Shown: one piece after another, positions 8,593 to 17,627 of the stretch
How positions within the stretch are numbered: the first letter of the stretch is position 1
How the letters are laid out: each line of letters starts with the position of its first letter
DNA from: Ramlibacter agri
Lineage (GTDB): Bacteria > Pseudomonadota > Gammaproteobacteria > Burkholderiales > Burkholderiaceae_C
Length of the DNA: 64,000 nucleotides
Direction of reading: 5' to 3'
NCBI RefSeq assembly: GCF_012927085.1
Contig: NZ_JABBFX010000001.1
Span: 2,728,001-2,792,000, forward strand
Made by a program: the position numbers and the translations under genes
The notes under the pieces: model-generated
The model's input: only the letters and a program-made list of their open reading frames with translations
Told to the model about the DNA's origin: nothing
Database searches by the model: none

Positions 8593-9606
8593 ATGTCATC
8601 CATCCAGCTTGTCGGCGTTGCCAAGCAGTGGGGCGACACGATGGCGCTGGAACAGATCGACCTCGACATCGCGGCCGGCAGCTTCTGCGTGCTGCTCGGT
8701 CCGTCCGGCTGCGGCAAGTCCACCACCTTGCGCATCATCGCTGGCCTCGAGACGGCCACCAGCGGCCAGGTCTTCATAGCCGGCCGCGACGTCACGGCCC
8801 TGCCGCCCGCCCAGCGCGGCGTGGCCATGGTGTTCCAGAATTACGCACTGTTTCCCCACCTGAGCGTCGCGGACAACATCACCTTCGGCCTGTCGGTGCG
8901 CAAGGTGCCGGCCGCCGAGACGGCGCGCCGCCTGGAAGAGACCGCCGAACTCCTGGGCCTGGCCAAGCTGCTGGCGCGCAAGCCGGGCCAGCTCTCGGGC
9001 GGCCAGCAGCAGCGGGTGGCGCTGGGCCGCGCGCTGGTGGCGCAGGCGCAGGTCTGCCTGATGGACGAACCGCTGTCCAACCTGGACGCCCAATTGCGCC
9101 AGGAGATGCGCACCGAGCTGCGCGAGCTGCAGCAGCGCCTGGGGCTCACCGTCGTCTACGTCACCCACGACCAGGCCGAGGCCATGAGCATGGCCGACCA
9201 GGTGGTGCTGCTGAATCGCGGCCGCATCGAGCAGGCCGCGACGCCGCGCGAGCTGTATGCGCGGCCGGCCAGCACCTTCGCCGCCAGCTTCATCGGCACG
9301 CCTGCCATGAACCTGCTGCGGGTGGAGGGCGAGGCCATCGCCGGCAGCGTCGTGCCCGCGGGCCGGGCCGCGCACTGGCTGGGCGTTCGGCCCGAGGCCG
9401 TGCGCCTGGGCGGCCAGGTGCCGGCCGCCGTACGCAGCGTCGAATATCTGGGCGCCGACCTGATCCTGCATTGCGCAATCGGCAGCGAAACCTTGACCGT
9501 GCGCGCCAACGGCCAGGCCGAACTCGCCGCCGGCAGCAAGGTACTGCTCGAATGGGCGGCCGCCAACACCCACCACTTCGACGCCGAGGGCCGCAGGCTG
9601 GGTTGA
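8593..9606 (+). CDS. ugpC: ABC transporter ATP-binding protein, UgpC/MalK type
   Basis: A 337-residue ATPase with Walker [10 protein letters not shown] (about residues 36-44), signature [15 protein letters not shown], Walker [13 protein letters not shown] and a switch histidine in [14 protein letters not shown]. The C-terminal 90 residues are a TOBE-type regulatory domain, as in MalK and UgpC. The ATG at 8593 ([14 protein letters not shown]) gives the standard family start. It is the first gene of the operon, unlike E. coli where ugpC follows ugpBAE. It powers uptake of glycerol-3-phosphate or related phosphodiesters. Confidence 0.9.
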   Translation: MSSIQLVGVAKQWGDTMALEQIDLDIAAGSFCVLLGPSGCGKSTTLRIIAGLETATSGQVFIAGRDVTALPPAQRGVAMVFQNYALFPHLSVADNITFGLSVRKVPAAETARRLEETAELLGLAKLLARKPGQLSGGQQQRVALGRALVAQAQVCLMDEPLSNLDAQLRQEMRTELRELQQRLGLTVVYVTHDQAEAMSMADQVVLLNRGRIEQAATPRELYARPASTFAASFIGTPAMNLLRVEGEAIAGSVVPAGRAAHWLGVRPEAVRLGGQVPAAVRSVEYLGADLILHCAIGSETLTVRANGQAELAAGSKVLLEWAAANTHHFDAEGRRLG

Positions 9607-9642
9607 CACGAGACTTTCACAACAACGAAGGAGACTGTCGAG

Positions 9643-10935
9643 ATGAAAAGAAAAACGTTCACGCTGTTCCTTGCCGCCGCGGCGGCTGCCTCCCTCGCCT
9701 GGACGCCCGCGCAGGCGCAGGCGCAGACGACGGAGGTCTCCTTCTTCTATCCGGTCGCCGTGGGCGGCCCGATCGCCAAGGCCATCGACGGCTTCGCCGC
9801 CGACTTCATGAAGGCCAATCCCGGCATCAAGGTCAACCCGATCTACGCGGGCACCTACCAGGAAACGATCGTCAAGGCGCTGACCGCGCACAAGGCCGGC
9901 ACGCCGCCGGTGACCTCGGTGCTGCTGTCCACCGACATGTTCACCTTGATCGACGAAGACGCCATCGTCCCCATCGACAACTTCGTCAGGACCGCCGACG
10001 ACAAGGCCTGGCTGGACAGCTTCTACCCCGCCTTCATGATGAACAGCCGCAGCGGCGGCAAGACCTGGGGCGTGCCCTTCCAGCGCTCCACGATCGTCAT
10101 GTACTACAACAAGGAGCTGTTCAAGGAGGCCGGCCTCGACCCGAACCGCCCGCCGGAGAACCTGGCGGAGCTGAAGGCCGCGGCCGCCAAGCTGACGAAG
10201 AAGGACGCGAGCGGCAAGGTCCTGCAGTACGGCGTGCAGATCCCGTCCACCGGCTTCGGCTACTGGATGCTGCAGACGATGACGACGGCCAACGACGCCA
10301 TCCTGGCCAACGACGCCGGCACGCAGGTGAAGCTGGACGACCCGAAGGTCGTGGAGTCGCTGCAGTACTGGGTGGACCTGGGCAAGGCCGGAGTGCACCC
10401 GCCCGGCGTGGTGGAGTGGGGCACGACGCCCAAGGACTTCTTCGAGAAGAAGACGGCCATCATGTACACGACCACCGGCAACCTTACCAACGTGAAGGCG
10501 AACGCCAAGTTCGATTTCGGCGTCGGCATGATCCCGGGCAACAAGCGCAAGGGCTCGCCCACCGGCGGCGGCAACTTCTACATCTTCAAGAAGGCCTCGC
10601 CCGCGCAGCAGGAAGCCGCCTTCAAGTTCATCAAGTGGATCACGCAGCCGGAGCGCGCCGCGGTGTGGAGCATGGACACCGGCTACGTCGCCGTGTCGCA
10701 GGCCGCCTACGGCACCGATGCGCTGCGCAAGTACGGCCGCGACTTCCCGCCCGCGCTGGTGGCGCGCGACCAGCTGCCGGTGTCGGTGGCCGAGTTCTCC
10801 ACGCATGACAACCAGCGCGTGACCAAGGCGCTGAACGACGCGGTGCAGGCCGCCCTGACCGGCGCCAAGACGCCGGCCCAGGCGCTGCAGGACGCGCAGC
10901 ACGAAGCCGATCGCATCCTGCGCTCGTACAAGTGA
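9643..10935 (+). CDS. ugpB: sn-glycerol-3-phosphate-type ABC transporter substrate-binding protein
   Basis: A 430-residue periplasmic receptor with a signal peptide (MKRKTFTLFLAAAAAASLAW, cleavage after AQA) preceded by a clear GAAGGAGA ribosome binding site. The mature start FFYPVAVGGPIAKAIDGFAADF followed by YAGTYQETIVKAL resembles UgpB. The Ugp assignment rests on this, on the linked permeases and on the Pho box; a different phosphorylated glycerol or polyol ligand is possible. The stop codon overlaps the GTG start of ugpA. Confidence 0.85.
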   Translation: MKRKTFTLFLAAAAAASLAWTPAQAQAQTTEVSFFYPVAVGGPIAKAIDGFAADFMKANPGIKVNPIYAGTYQETIVKALTAHKAGTPPVTSVLLSTDMFTLIDEDAIVPIDNFVRTADDKAWLDSFYPAFMMNSRSGGKTWGVPFQRSTIVMYYNKELFKEAGLDPNRPPENLAELKAAAAKLTKKDASGKVLQYGVQIPSTGFGYWMLQTMTTANDAILANDAGTQVKLDDPKVVESLQYWVDLGKAGVHPPGVVEWGTTPKDFFEKKTAIMYTTTGNLTNVKANAKFDFGVGMIPGNKRKGSPTGGGNFYIFKKASPAQQEAAFKFIKWITQPERAAVWSMDTGYVAVSQAAYGTDALRKYGRDFPPALVARDQLPVSVAEFSTHDNQRVTKALNDAVQAALTGAKTPAQALQDAQHEADRILRSYK

Positions 10936-11831
10936 GCGCGCGGCGCCTCGGCGCCACCGGTCCCGGAGCCACCGCCGTCCACGCCTGGCTGCTGCTGCTG
11001 CCGGCGCTGGTGCTGCTGGTGGCCTTCACCCATTGGCCGGCGGTCGCCACCTTCATCGACAGCTTTTATTCGACGCCCAAGGGCAGCCGCCCGGCGGTGT
11101 GGGTGGGCCTGGAGAACTACCAGGCCATGGTGGACGACCCGGTGTTCTGGAAGGCGGTGCGCAACAACCTCTGGTTCGCGGGCGCCACCATCCCGCTGTC
11201 CATCGGCCTGGCCCTCGTCATGGCGCTGTGGGTCAACGAGCGCATCGCCGGCCGCGCCTTCCTGCGCATGGCCTACTTCACGCCGACGGTCTTGCCGATG
11301 ATCGCGGTGGCCAACATCTGGCTGTTCTTCTACACGCCGCAATACGGCCTGCTGGAGCAGCTGACCGGCGCGCTGGGCCTGCCTTCGCACAACTGGCTGG
11401 GTGACCCGCGCACGGCGCTGGCCTGCGTGACGGTCGTTGCCGTGTGGAAGGAAGCCGGCTTCTTCATGATCTTCTACCTGGCCGCGCTGCAGACGCTGAA
11501 CCCCAGCCTGCGCGAGGCGGCGGCGATCGAAGGAGCTTCGCGCTGGACCTTCTTCCGCCGCGTGCAGTGGCCGCTGCTGATGCCCACGACCTTGTTCGTG
11601 CTGGTCAACGCGGTGATCAACGCCTTCCGCGCCGTCGACCACATCTTCGTGCTCACGCGCGGCGGGCCGGACAACGCGTCGACCTTGCTGCTGTACCACC
11701 TGTACGAAGTGGGCTTCAAGTTCTGGGACACGGCGTATGCCGCCGCGATCACGGTGGTGCTGGTCGTCGTGCTCGCGAGCGTGGCGCTGTTCCAGTTCTT
11801 CGTGCTGGACAAGCGGGTGCACTACAAATGA
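10932..11831 (+). CDS. ugpA: ABC transporter permease, UgpA type
   Basis: A 299-residue inner-membrane permease starting at a GTG that overlaps the ugpB stop (GTGA). Six hydrophobic segments are visible, the first at residues 20-40. The cytoplasmic EAA-type loop reads LREAAAIEGASRWTFFRRVQWPLL (about 195-218) and contacts the ATPase. It pairs with UgpE, whose start overlaps this gene's stop (ATGA). It has the usual length for a MalF/UgpA-type subunit without a large periplasmic insertion. Confidence 0.9.
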   Translation: MSARRLGATGPGATAVHAWLLLLPALVLLVAFTHWPAVATFIDSFYSTPKGSRPAVWVGLENYQAMVDDPVFWKAVRNNLWFAGATIPLSIGLALVMALWVNERIAGRAFLRMAYFTPTVLPMIAVANIWLFFYTPQYGLLEQLTGALGLPSHNWLGDPRTALACVTVVAVWKEAGFFMIFYLAALQTLNPSLREAAAIEGASRWTFFRRVQWPLLMPTTLFVLVNAVINAFRAVDHIFVLTRGGPDNASTLLLYHLYEVGFKFWDTAYAAAITVVLVVVLASVALFQFFVLDKRVHYK

Positions 11832-12658
11832 AGCGAGCCGATCGCCTGGCCTACAACGAGCCGACCTGGCTCGATACCGTGGCTGCCTGGGTGCTGGCGC
11901 TGGCCTGGATCCTGCCGCTGCTCTATGCGGTGTGGACGGCTTTCCATCCGGCGGAGTTCTCGACGCGCTTCACCTTGATGGCGCCGCTGACCTTGGACAA
12001 CTTCCGCCGCGCCTGGGAGGCCGCGCCCTTCGCCCGCTATTTCTTCAACACCACCTTGCTGGTGGCGATGATCCTGGCGGTGCAGCTGGTGCTGGCGACG
12101 CTGGCGGCCTATGCCTTCGCGCGCTACACCTTCCGCGGCAGCAACGTCGCCTTCGCGCTGGTGCTGGTGCAGCTGATGATCATGCCGGACATCCTGCTGG
12201 TGGCGAACTACAAGACGATGGCGCGCCTGGGCCTGGTCGACTCGCTGGTGGCGATCGGCCTGCCTTACTTCGCCTCGGCCTTTGCCATCTTCCTCCTGCG
12301 CCAGACCTTCCTGGGCATCCCGAAGGAGCTGGACGAGGCGGCGCGGGTGGAGGGCGCCAGCGCGATGCAAGTGCTGTGGCGCGTCTACGTGCCGCTGGCG
12401 CGGCCCGTCTACACCGCGTTCGCGCTGGTGTCGGTCAGCTTCCACTGGAACAACTTCCTGTGGCCGCTGATCATCACCAATAGTGTGGAGGCGCGGCCGC
12501 TGACGGTGGGGCTGCAGGTCTTCTCATCGCCGGACCAGGGCGTAGACTGGTCAGTCATCACTGCCGCGACGCTCATGAGTTCCGCACCGCTGCTGGTCGG
12601 GTTCCTGCTCTTCCAGCGCCAGTTCGTGCAGAGCTTCATGCGGGCCGGCATCAAGTAA
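11828..12658 (+). CDS. ugpE: ABC transporter permease, UgpE type
   Basis: A 276-residue permease, the second membrane half of the transporter. The EAA loop is visible as ELDEAARVEGASAMQVLWRV near residues 168-187, and the protein ends RQFVQSFMRAGIK, the typical MalG/UgpE ending. The ATG at 11828 overlaps the ugpA stop. Translation is coupled through ugpB-A-E. A nuclease/phosphatase-fold gene begins eight bases downstream and is probably part of the same transcript. Confidence 0.9.
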   Translation: MKRADRLAYNEPTWLDTVAAWVLALAWILPLLYAVWTAFHPAEFSTRFTLMAPLTLDNFRRAWEAAPFARYFFNTTLLVAMILAVQLVLATLAAYAFARYTFRGSNVAFALVLVQLMIMPDILLVANYKTMARLGLVDSLVAIGLPYFASAFAIFLLRQTFLGIPKELDEAARVEGASAMQVLWRVYVPLARPVYTAFALVSVSFHWNNFLWPLIITNSVEARPLTVGLQVFSSPDQGVDWSVITAATLMSSAPLLVGFLLFQRQFVQSFMRAGIK

Positions 12659-12666
12659 GCCAAGCC

Positions 12667-13509
12667 ATGTTGCTCGTCACCTGGAACACCCAATGGTGCT
12701 GCGGACTCGACAAGGTGGTCAGCCCGCGGCGCATCGTCGAGGGCGCCCGCGCGCTCGGCGACTTCGACGTGCTGTGCCTGCAGGAAATCGCGGTCAACTA
12801 TCCCGCGCTGGCCGGTGGGCCGGGGCACGACCAGCCGGCGCTGCTGCGCGAGCTGCTGCCCGGCTTCCAGTTCTTCTACGGGCCGGCGGTCGATGAATTC
12901 ACCGCGGCTGGCCGCCAGCAGTTCGGCAACCTCATCGCGACCCGCCTGCCGGTGAAGCAGGTGCGGCACCACCCCTTGCCCTGGCCGGCCGACGAAGGCG
13001 TGCGCAGCATGCCGCGCATGTGCACGGTGGTGACGGTGGCCGACCCGCGGCTGGGCCCGGTGCGGGTGATGACCACGCACCTGGAGTTCTTCTCGAAGCC
13101 GCAGCGCATGGCGCAGGCGCGCGCCTTGCACGCGCTGCATGCCGAGGCGGTGGGGCAGGCGAAGGCGCCGCCCGCGCCCAGCAGCGACGGCTCGCCCTTC
13201 CAGTCCAAGGCGCACACCGGCGAGGCCGTCCTCTGCGGCGACTTCAACCTGGTGGCCACCGACCCGGAATACGGCCTGCTCACCCAGGCGGCTGGCCGTT
13301 CCACGCTGCACGACGCCTGGGCGGCACTGCACGGCGCGGCGCCGCAGCCGCCGACCTTCCTGGTGCACGACCGCACCTACGGTCCGGTGCCCATCGCCTG
13401 CGATTTCGTGTTCGTCAGCGAGGGCCTGCGGGGCCGGGTGAAGCGCACGGCCGTCGATGGCGCCACCCAGGTGTCGGACCACCAGCCGGTGCTGGTGGAG
13501 CTGGGCTGA
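12667..13509 (+). CDS. endonuclease/exonuclease/phosphatase-fold protein, copy 1
   Basis: A 280-residue cytoplasmic protein (no signal peptide) of the EEP superfamily, metal-dependent phosphoesterases related to DNase I, sphingomyelinase and inositol phosphatases. The core motifs are all present: WNTQW near the N-terminus, CLQEI (the metal-binding Glu), MTTHLEF, CGDFNLV and the terminal SDHQP. It lies eight bases after ugpE. In E. coli the operon ends with the glycerophosphodiester phosphodiesterase gene ugpQ, so this enzyme may hydrolyse the imported phosphodiester; that is inference. Confidence 0.8.
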   Translation: MLLVTWNTQWCCGLDKVVSPRRIVEGARALGDFDVLCLQEIAVNYPALAGGPGHDQPALLRELLPGFQFFYGPAVDEFTAAGRQQFGNLIATRLPVKQVRHHPLPWPADEGVRSMPRMCTVVTVADPRLGPVRVMTTHLEFFSKPQRMAQARALHALHAEAVGQAKAPPAPSSDGSPFQSKAHTGEAVLCGDFNLVATDPEYGLLTQAAGRSTLHDAWAALHGAAPQPPTFLVHDRTYGPVPIACDFVFVSEGLRGRVKRTAVDGATQVSDHQPVLVELG

Positions 13510-13515
13510 GCCGCC

Positions 13516-14367
13516 ATGATCATCGTCAGCTGGAACATGCAGTGGGGCCGCGGCGTCGACGGCAAGGTCGACCTGCAGCGCATCGTGCGCACCGCGCAGG
13601 CGCTGGGCGACTTCGACGTGCTGTGCCTGCAGGAGGTGGCGGACCATTACCCGGGGCTGGACGGCGCCGGCAAGGCCAACCAGTTCGCCGAACTGCCCGA
13701 GTTGCTGCCAGGTTTCCACGCGATCGAGGGCGTGGCGGTGGAACGCAACACGCCGGGCATCGGCCGCCAGCGCTTCGGCAACATGATGTTCACGCGCGAG
13801 GCGCCGGTCCAGGTGCTGCGCCACCAATTGCCGTGGCCCGGCGACGGCACTCAGGCCAGCATGCCGCGCCTGGTGATCGAAGCCGTGCTGCCGGCGCCCG
13901 GTGGCGCCATCCGCGTGCTGACCACGCACCTGGAGTACTACTCGGCGCTGCAGCGCGCGGCGCAGGTCGAGCGGCTGCGGCAGCTGCAGGCCGAGGCGGG
14001 CAGCCACGCGCGCCTGCCGCCGCAGGCCGGGCAGGAGGGCAAGCCTTTCGAAACGCGCGAGCGCAACAGCCGCGGGGTTATCTGCGGCGACTTCAACTGC
14101 GACGCGCCGGACCCGATGATCGCCCGCCTGCAGCAGCCCGAAGGCCAGATGCCCGGCTGGTGCGACGCCTGGCCGGTCGCCCACCCGGGGCAACCGCACC
14201 CGATGACCATCGGCCTGCACGACCACCAGCAGTGGCCGGACGGGCCGCAGTGCTTCGACTTCTTCCTCGTCTCCGCGGACCTGAAGGGCGCGGTGCGGCG
14301 GATGGAGGTGGACGCGGCTACCGACGCGTCCGACCACCAGCCGATCCTGCTCGAACTGGAGCTTTAG
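13516..14367 (+). CDS. endonuclease/exonuclease/phosphatase-fold protein, copy 2
   Basis: A 283-residue paralogue of the preceding gene, starting six bases after its stop. The same motifs occur in the same order: WNMQWGRG, the shared LGDFDVLCLQE, LTTHLEYY, CGDFNCD and SDHQPILLE. The two proteins align along their whole length with scattered differences, including a longer middle loop here, so the duplication is old and both copies look functional. Different phosphoester substrates are plausible. Its stop overlaps the stop of the convergent SPW gene. Confidence 0.8.
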   Translation: MIIVSWNMQWGRGVDGKVDLQRIVRTAQALGDFDVLCLQEVADHYPGLDGAGKANQFAELPELLPGFHAIEGVAVERNTPGIGRQRFGNMMFTREAPVQVLRHQLPWPGDGTQASMPRLVIEAVLPAPGGAIRVLTTHLEYYSALQRAAQVERLRQLQAEAGSHARLPPQAGQEGKPFETRERNSRGVICGDFNCDAPDPMIARLQQPEGQMPGWCDAWPVAHPGQPHPMTIGLHDHQQWPDGPQCFDFFLVSADLKGAVRRMEVDAATDASDHQPILLELEL

Positions 14368-14738
14368 TGCGGGACGCGGCGCGGCGGGAACCAGCCGAAC
14401 TCGTCGTCCGTCACCAGCACCCACAGGGCCAGCAGGCAGGTGACGACGCCGACGGCGATGACGTTCTGCATCGCCACCCGCACGCCGGTGAATTCCAGGA
14501 TCCAGGGCGAGGCGATGAGCCACAAGCCCATCACCAGCTCCGAATACTCTTCCCAGGATTCCGGAACGAACAGCTCGACCATCTCGAACGCGAACAGGAC
14601 TGCACCGATCATCACGCAGTTGCCGGTGGCGGCCAGGTTGGTGTGGGCGAACCCCAGCACCCAGGGCGACGCCATCAGCCAGATCGCCACCAGGACGCTG
14701 ACGACGTCCTGCCAGTGCTTCATGCGCTTCAGCTTCAT
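14364..14738 (-). CDS. SPW-repeat membrane protein
   Basis: A 124-residue membrane protein with two copies of the SPW repeat: WLMASPWVLGF near residues 20-30 and WLIASPWILEF near 73-83. Each repeat spans two hydrophobic helices, giving four predicted membrane segments. The family is of unknown function. It converges on the phosphatase-fold gene, and the two stop codons overlap as TTAG. The 117 bases between it and the next gene show nothing I can name. Confidence 0.85.
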   Translation of the reverse strand: MKLKRMKHWQDVVSVLVAIWLMASPWVLGFAHTNLAATGNCVMIGAVLFAFEMVELFVPESWEEYSELVMGLWLIASPWILEFTGVRVAMQNVIAVGVVTCLLALWVLVTDDEFGWFPPRRVPH

Positions 14739-14855
14739 ACCGAGCCTCCTATGGCCGCATCGACCGGCGGCAAGGCCATTAAAACGCCGCGCGCGCTTTT
14801 TGGGGGCTCCCGGCTGTCGGGCGATTGTCCGTAGAAAGCCCGTTCCGCCGTCGGC

Positions 14856-15638
14856 TCAGCGGCCGTGGAACCGGGCCGGCCGCTTTTCCTGCCAGGCCCG
14901 GCTGCCCTCCCGCAGGTCTTCGGAGGCCTGGGCCCGGGCGATGTCCTGCGCGATGCGCCCGGCATCCAGCCGGCCGCGTGCCATGGCGCTGATGTGCCGC
15001 TTCATAGGCAGCAGCGCCAGCGGACCCATGGCGGCGAGCTCCGCGCTCATCCTGTCCAGCTCCCGAACCAGTTCCTGCGGATCCGCCAGCAGCCGGTGCA
15101 GCATGCCCGCCGCCAGCATCGCCGGGCCATCGAAGCGCTCGGCCAGCAGCATCACCCGGCGCGTGAGGTCCGGGCCGAGCAGCGCCACATAGCGCTCCAG
15201 GCCGCCGCGGTAGTAGTGCAGGCCCAGGCGTGCCGCCGGCACCTGCCATTCGCAGCCGGCGGCGCCGAGGCGGAAGTCGCAGGCCAGCGCGAGGTCGGTC
15301 GCGCCGCCGTACACGCCGCCTTGCAGCGCCGCGATGGTGACCGGCCGCGTCGCTTCGATCGCATCGGCGAGCTGCTCGAACAGCCGCCCGGCCTCGCCGC
15401 CTTCGCCCGCCATGCGGTTCAGGTTGAAGCCGGCGCAGAAACTCCGCCCGCTGGCGACCAGGCGCAGCACCAGCACCTCGGGCCGCGCATCCACCGCATC
15501 GATGTGCGCCAGCAGGGCGTGCAGGTCCTCCGGTTCCAGGCGGTTCGCCTGGGCCGGGCGCTGCAGCGCAATGGTGGCGATGCGACCTTCGATCTGCAGC
15601 GTCGGCACGCCGCCCGGATCGCGTTCAACGCCAGCCAT
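14856..15638 (-). CDS. enoyl-CoA hydratase/isomerase family protein
   Basis: A 260-residue crotonase-fold protein. It shows RPAQANRLEPEDLHALL, the oxyanion-hole segment SGRSFCAGFNLNRM, and LQGGVYGGATDLALACDFRLG with the second oxyanion glycine pair. The usual hydratase glutamates are not obvious in EWQVPAARLGLHYY, so hydratase, isomerase or hydrolase action are all possible. The ATG at 15638 overlaps the end of the upstream aldolase gene by 14 bases. It is the last gene of the leftward catabolic operon. Confidence 0.88.
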   Translation of the reverse strand: MAGVERDPGGVPTLQIEGRIATIALQRPAQANRLEPEDLHALLAHIDAVDARPEVLVLRLVASGRSFCAGFNLNRMAGEGGEAGRLFEQLADAIEATRPVTIAALQGGVYGGATDLALACDFRLGAAGCEWQVPAARLGLHYYRGGLERYVALLGPDLTRRVMLLAERFDGPAMLAAGMLHRLLADPQELVRELDRMSAELAAMGPLALLPMKRHISAMARGRLDAGRIAQDIARAQASEDLREGSRAWQEKRPARFHGR

Positions 15639-16287
15639 AGACATCCAGCGTGCTGGCGCCGGCGCGCAGCCGCTCCAGGATCGCGGCTTCCTGCGCCTCG
15701 CGCGCGTGCGAGGCGGCCAGCACCTGTTCGGCCCGGCCCGCGGGAATCGCCACCACGCCGTCGCCATCGCCCACCACGAGATCGCCCGCCTGCACCACCA
15801 CGTCGCCCATCAGGACCGGATGGTTGATCCAGCCGGTGGCGCCGAAGTCCTTGCCGGTGCCGCGGATGCACAGCCCGCGTGCGAACACCGGGAAGCCGAT
15901 CGCGGCCAGCAGCACGCCGTCGCGCACGCAGCCGTCGATGACCAGGCCGGCCATCTTCCGCGCCTGCGCCATGGTGCTCATGATCTCGCCCCAGTAGCCA
16001 TGTTCGTAGGCGCCGCTGCAGAAAGCCACCAGCACGTCGCCGGGCTGCGCGATGTCCAGCGCGCGATGCAGCCACAGGTTGTCGCCGGGCGGCGCGTGCA
16101 CCGTCAGCGCAGGGCCGGCAAAGCGGAAGCCTGGCGCCATCGGCTTCAACACAGAGGGCAAGGCGCCGATCTTGCCGGCCGCTTCGTGCAGCGTGGCCGT
16201 CGGCAGCTTCGCTGCCTCGTGCACCAGCGAGGCCGCGACGCGCTGCCTGCCGGTGCGGGTGGTAGCCGCGGGATCATGCCGCTTCAT
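15625..16287 (-). CDS. RraA-family protein / HMG-CHA aldolase-like, paralogue 1
   Basis: A 220-residue protein of the RraA/4-hydroxy-4-methyl-2-oxoglutarate aldolase family. The signature GEIMSTMAQ, then VIDGCVRDGVLLAAIGFPVF includes the Arg-Asp pair that binds metal and substrate in the aldolases. These enzymes (LigK, GalC, ProA) split 4-carboxy-4-hydroxy-2-oxoadipate into pyruvate and oxaloacetate at the end of protocatechuate 4,5-cleavage and gallate pathways. The linked extradiol dioxygenase and LigJ-like hydratase support that role. Of the three paralogues here this one is closest to the canonical motif. Its start overlaps the next stop (ATGA). Confidence 0.85.
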   Translation of the reverse strand: MKRHDPAATTRTGRQRVAASLVHEAAKLPTATLHEAAGKIGALPSVLKPMAPGFRFAGPALTVHAPPGDNLWLHRALDIAQPGDVLVAFCSGAYEHGYWGEIMSTMAQARKMAGLVIDGCVRDGVLLAAIGFPVFARGLCIRGTGKDFGATGWINHPVLMGDVVVQAGDLVVGDGDGVVAIPAGRAEQVLAASHAREAQEAAILERLRAGASTLDVYGWR

Positions 16288-16949
16288 GCCGCCTCGCGCG
16301 CCTGCAACTGGTGGTAGCGGAAGGCCTTGCGGGCCTCGTCCAGCCGCATGCCGTCGCGCACCGCCGCGCGGATGCGGTCTTCCGCCGCCTCGATGGCTTC
16401 CGCCGTTTCCAGGACGCGGTCCTCGTGGGCGCGCGGGATCACCAGCACGCCGTCGCAGTCGCCCTTGACCAGGTCGCCGGGCGCCACGCGCGCATTGCCG
16501 ATGTTGACCGGCACGCCGGTGGCTTCCACCTGCACGCGGTCCTTGCCGGTGCGCATCCAGTGGGCCTTGCTGAAGATCGGGTAGCCGAGCTTGCGGCACA
16601 GGTGCGTGTCGCGGCAGACGCCGTCGATCAGCGTGCCGGCGATGCCGCGCCGGTGCGCGATCTCGGTGAGGATGTCGCCCCACACGGTGGCGTCATCGCG
16701 CCCGCCGTTGTCCAGGACGATCACGCTGCCGGGCGGCACGTCGTCGATGTAGTCGCCCACGGTGCCGGGCGGGTTGCCGGCCGGCCCGTACAGCAAGGTC
16801 CAGGCGCGGCCAGCCATGCGGAACGACGGGTCGCGGCCTTGGATCCGGTAGCACTGGCCGGCGATGCCCAGCTTGTCCAGCGCGTCGCTGAGGGTGGCGG
16901 TGTCCAGTTTCGCGGCGCGCGCGACGTTGCGGTCTTCGGTCGGGTCCAT
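16284..16949 (-). CDS. RraA-family protein / aldolase-like, paralogue 2
   Basis: A 221-residue paralogue. It has WGDILTEIAHRRGIAGTLIDGVCRDTHLCRKLGYPIFSKAHWM, keeping the Arg-Asp pair but with a changed flank (GVCRD, and YPIFSKA for FPVFARG), so substrate contacts differ. The N-terminus TATLSDALDKLGI is shared with paralogue 3. It overlaps both neighbours (ATGA at 16284 and one shared base at 16949), so the three are translated together. An aldolase, decarboxylase or heteromeric subunit role is possible. Confidence 0.82.
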   Translation of the reverse strand: MDPTEDRNVARAAKLDTATLSDALDKLGIAGQCYRIQGRDPSFRMAGRAWTLLYGPAGNPPGTVGDYIDDVPPGSVIVLDNGGRDDATVWGDILTEIAHRRGIAGTLIDGVCRDTHLCRKLGYPIFSKAHWMRTGKDRVQVEATGVPVNIGNARVAPGDLVKGDCDGVLVIPRAHEDRVLETAEAIEAAEDRIRAAVRDGMRLDEARKAFRYHQLQAREAA

Positions 16950-17623
16950 CAGGAATCCTTCTGCAGCATGTGTTCGTAGTTGCCGCCCATCACTTCGGCA
17001 ATGGGCGTGCCGGCCAGGATGGCCTTGGCCATGGCGGCCTCTTTCGCGACGATGCCTTCGGCGGCCTCGAGCACGCGTGCTATGTCCGCCGCGGCGATGA
17101 AGAGGACGGCGCTGCGATCGGCCAGCACGTAGTCGCCCGGCTGCACCTGGACTTCGCCAATCTGCACCGGCACCTGCGTACCGAGCTCCACCACGCGGCC
17201 GCGCGCGGTGCGCGAGGTGAGGCTGCGGCTGAAGACGGGAAAGCCGTAGGCGATGGCTTCGTCGACGTCGCGCAACGGGCCGTCGGCCACCACGCCTTCG
17301 ACGCCGCGCACCTTGGCGCCCAGCGTCAGCAGCCCGCCCCAGCACCCGGCCTCGACGCCGCTGCGCTGCTCCACGACGATCACGTGGTCCGGGCCGGCCA
17401 GGCCGATCGCGCTGCAACCGAGGTGCACGGGTGGGCCGGGCGGGCGCTCGCCCGGGCCCACTTTCATGGTCACGGCGCGGCCGGCGATGCGGCCGCCGCC
17501 GTGGTCGGGGCCGCTGCGTTGCGGAATGCCGGTGACGGCGCCGGCCAGTCCCAGCTTGTCGAGGGCATCGGAAACGGCGCAGGCGTCAAGCCGGCGCAGC
17601 CTCTGCACGAAGGGATCGCTCAT
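16949..17623 (-). CDS. RraA-family protein / aldolase-like, paralogue 3
   Basis: A 224-residue paralogue. CWGGLLTLGAKVRGVEGVVADGPLRDVDEAIAYGFPVF keeps Arg-Asp, but the preceding VIDG becomes VADG and the fold's metal site may differ. It begins MSDPFVQRLRRLDACAVSDALDKLGL and ends with a C-terminal extension (AKAILAGTPIAEVMGGNYEHML) of the type that in some family members forms the substrate lid. It lies four bases downstream of the extradiol dioxygenase gene, so it may act directly on a ring-cleavage product. Confidence 0.82.
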   Translation of the reverse strand: MSDPFVQRLRRLDACAVSDALDKLGLAGAVTGIPQRSGPDHGGGRIAGRAVTMKVGPGERPPGPPVHLGCSAIGLAGPDHVIVVEQRSGVEAGCWGGLLTLGAKVRGVEGVVADGPLRDVDEAIAYGFPVFSRSLTSRTARGRVVELGTQVPVQIGEVQVQPGDYVLADRSAVLFIAAADIARVLEAAEGIVAKEAAMAKAILAGTPIAEVMGGNYEHMLQKDS

Positions 17624-17627
17624 GTCT

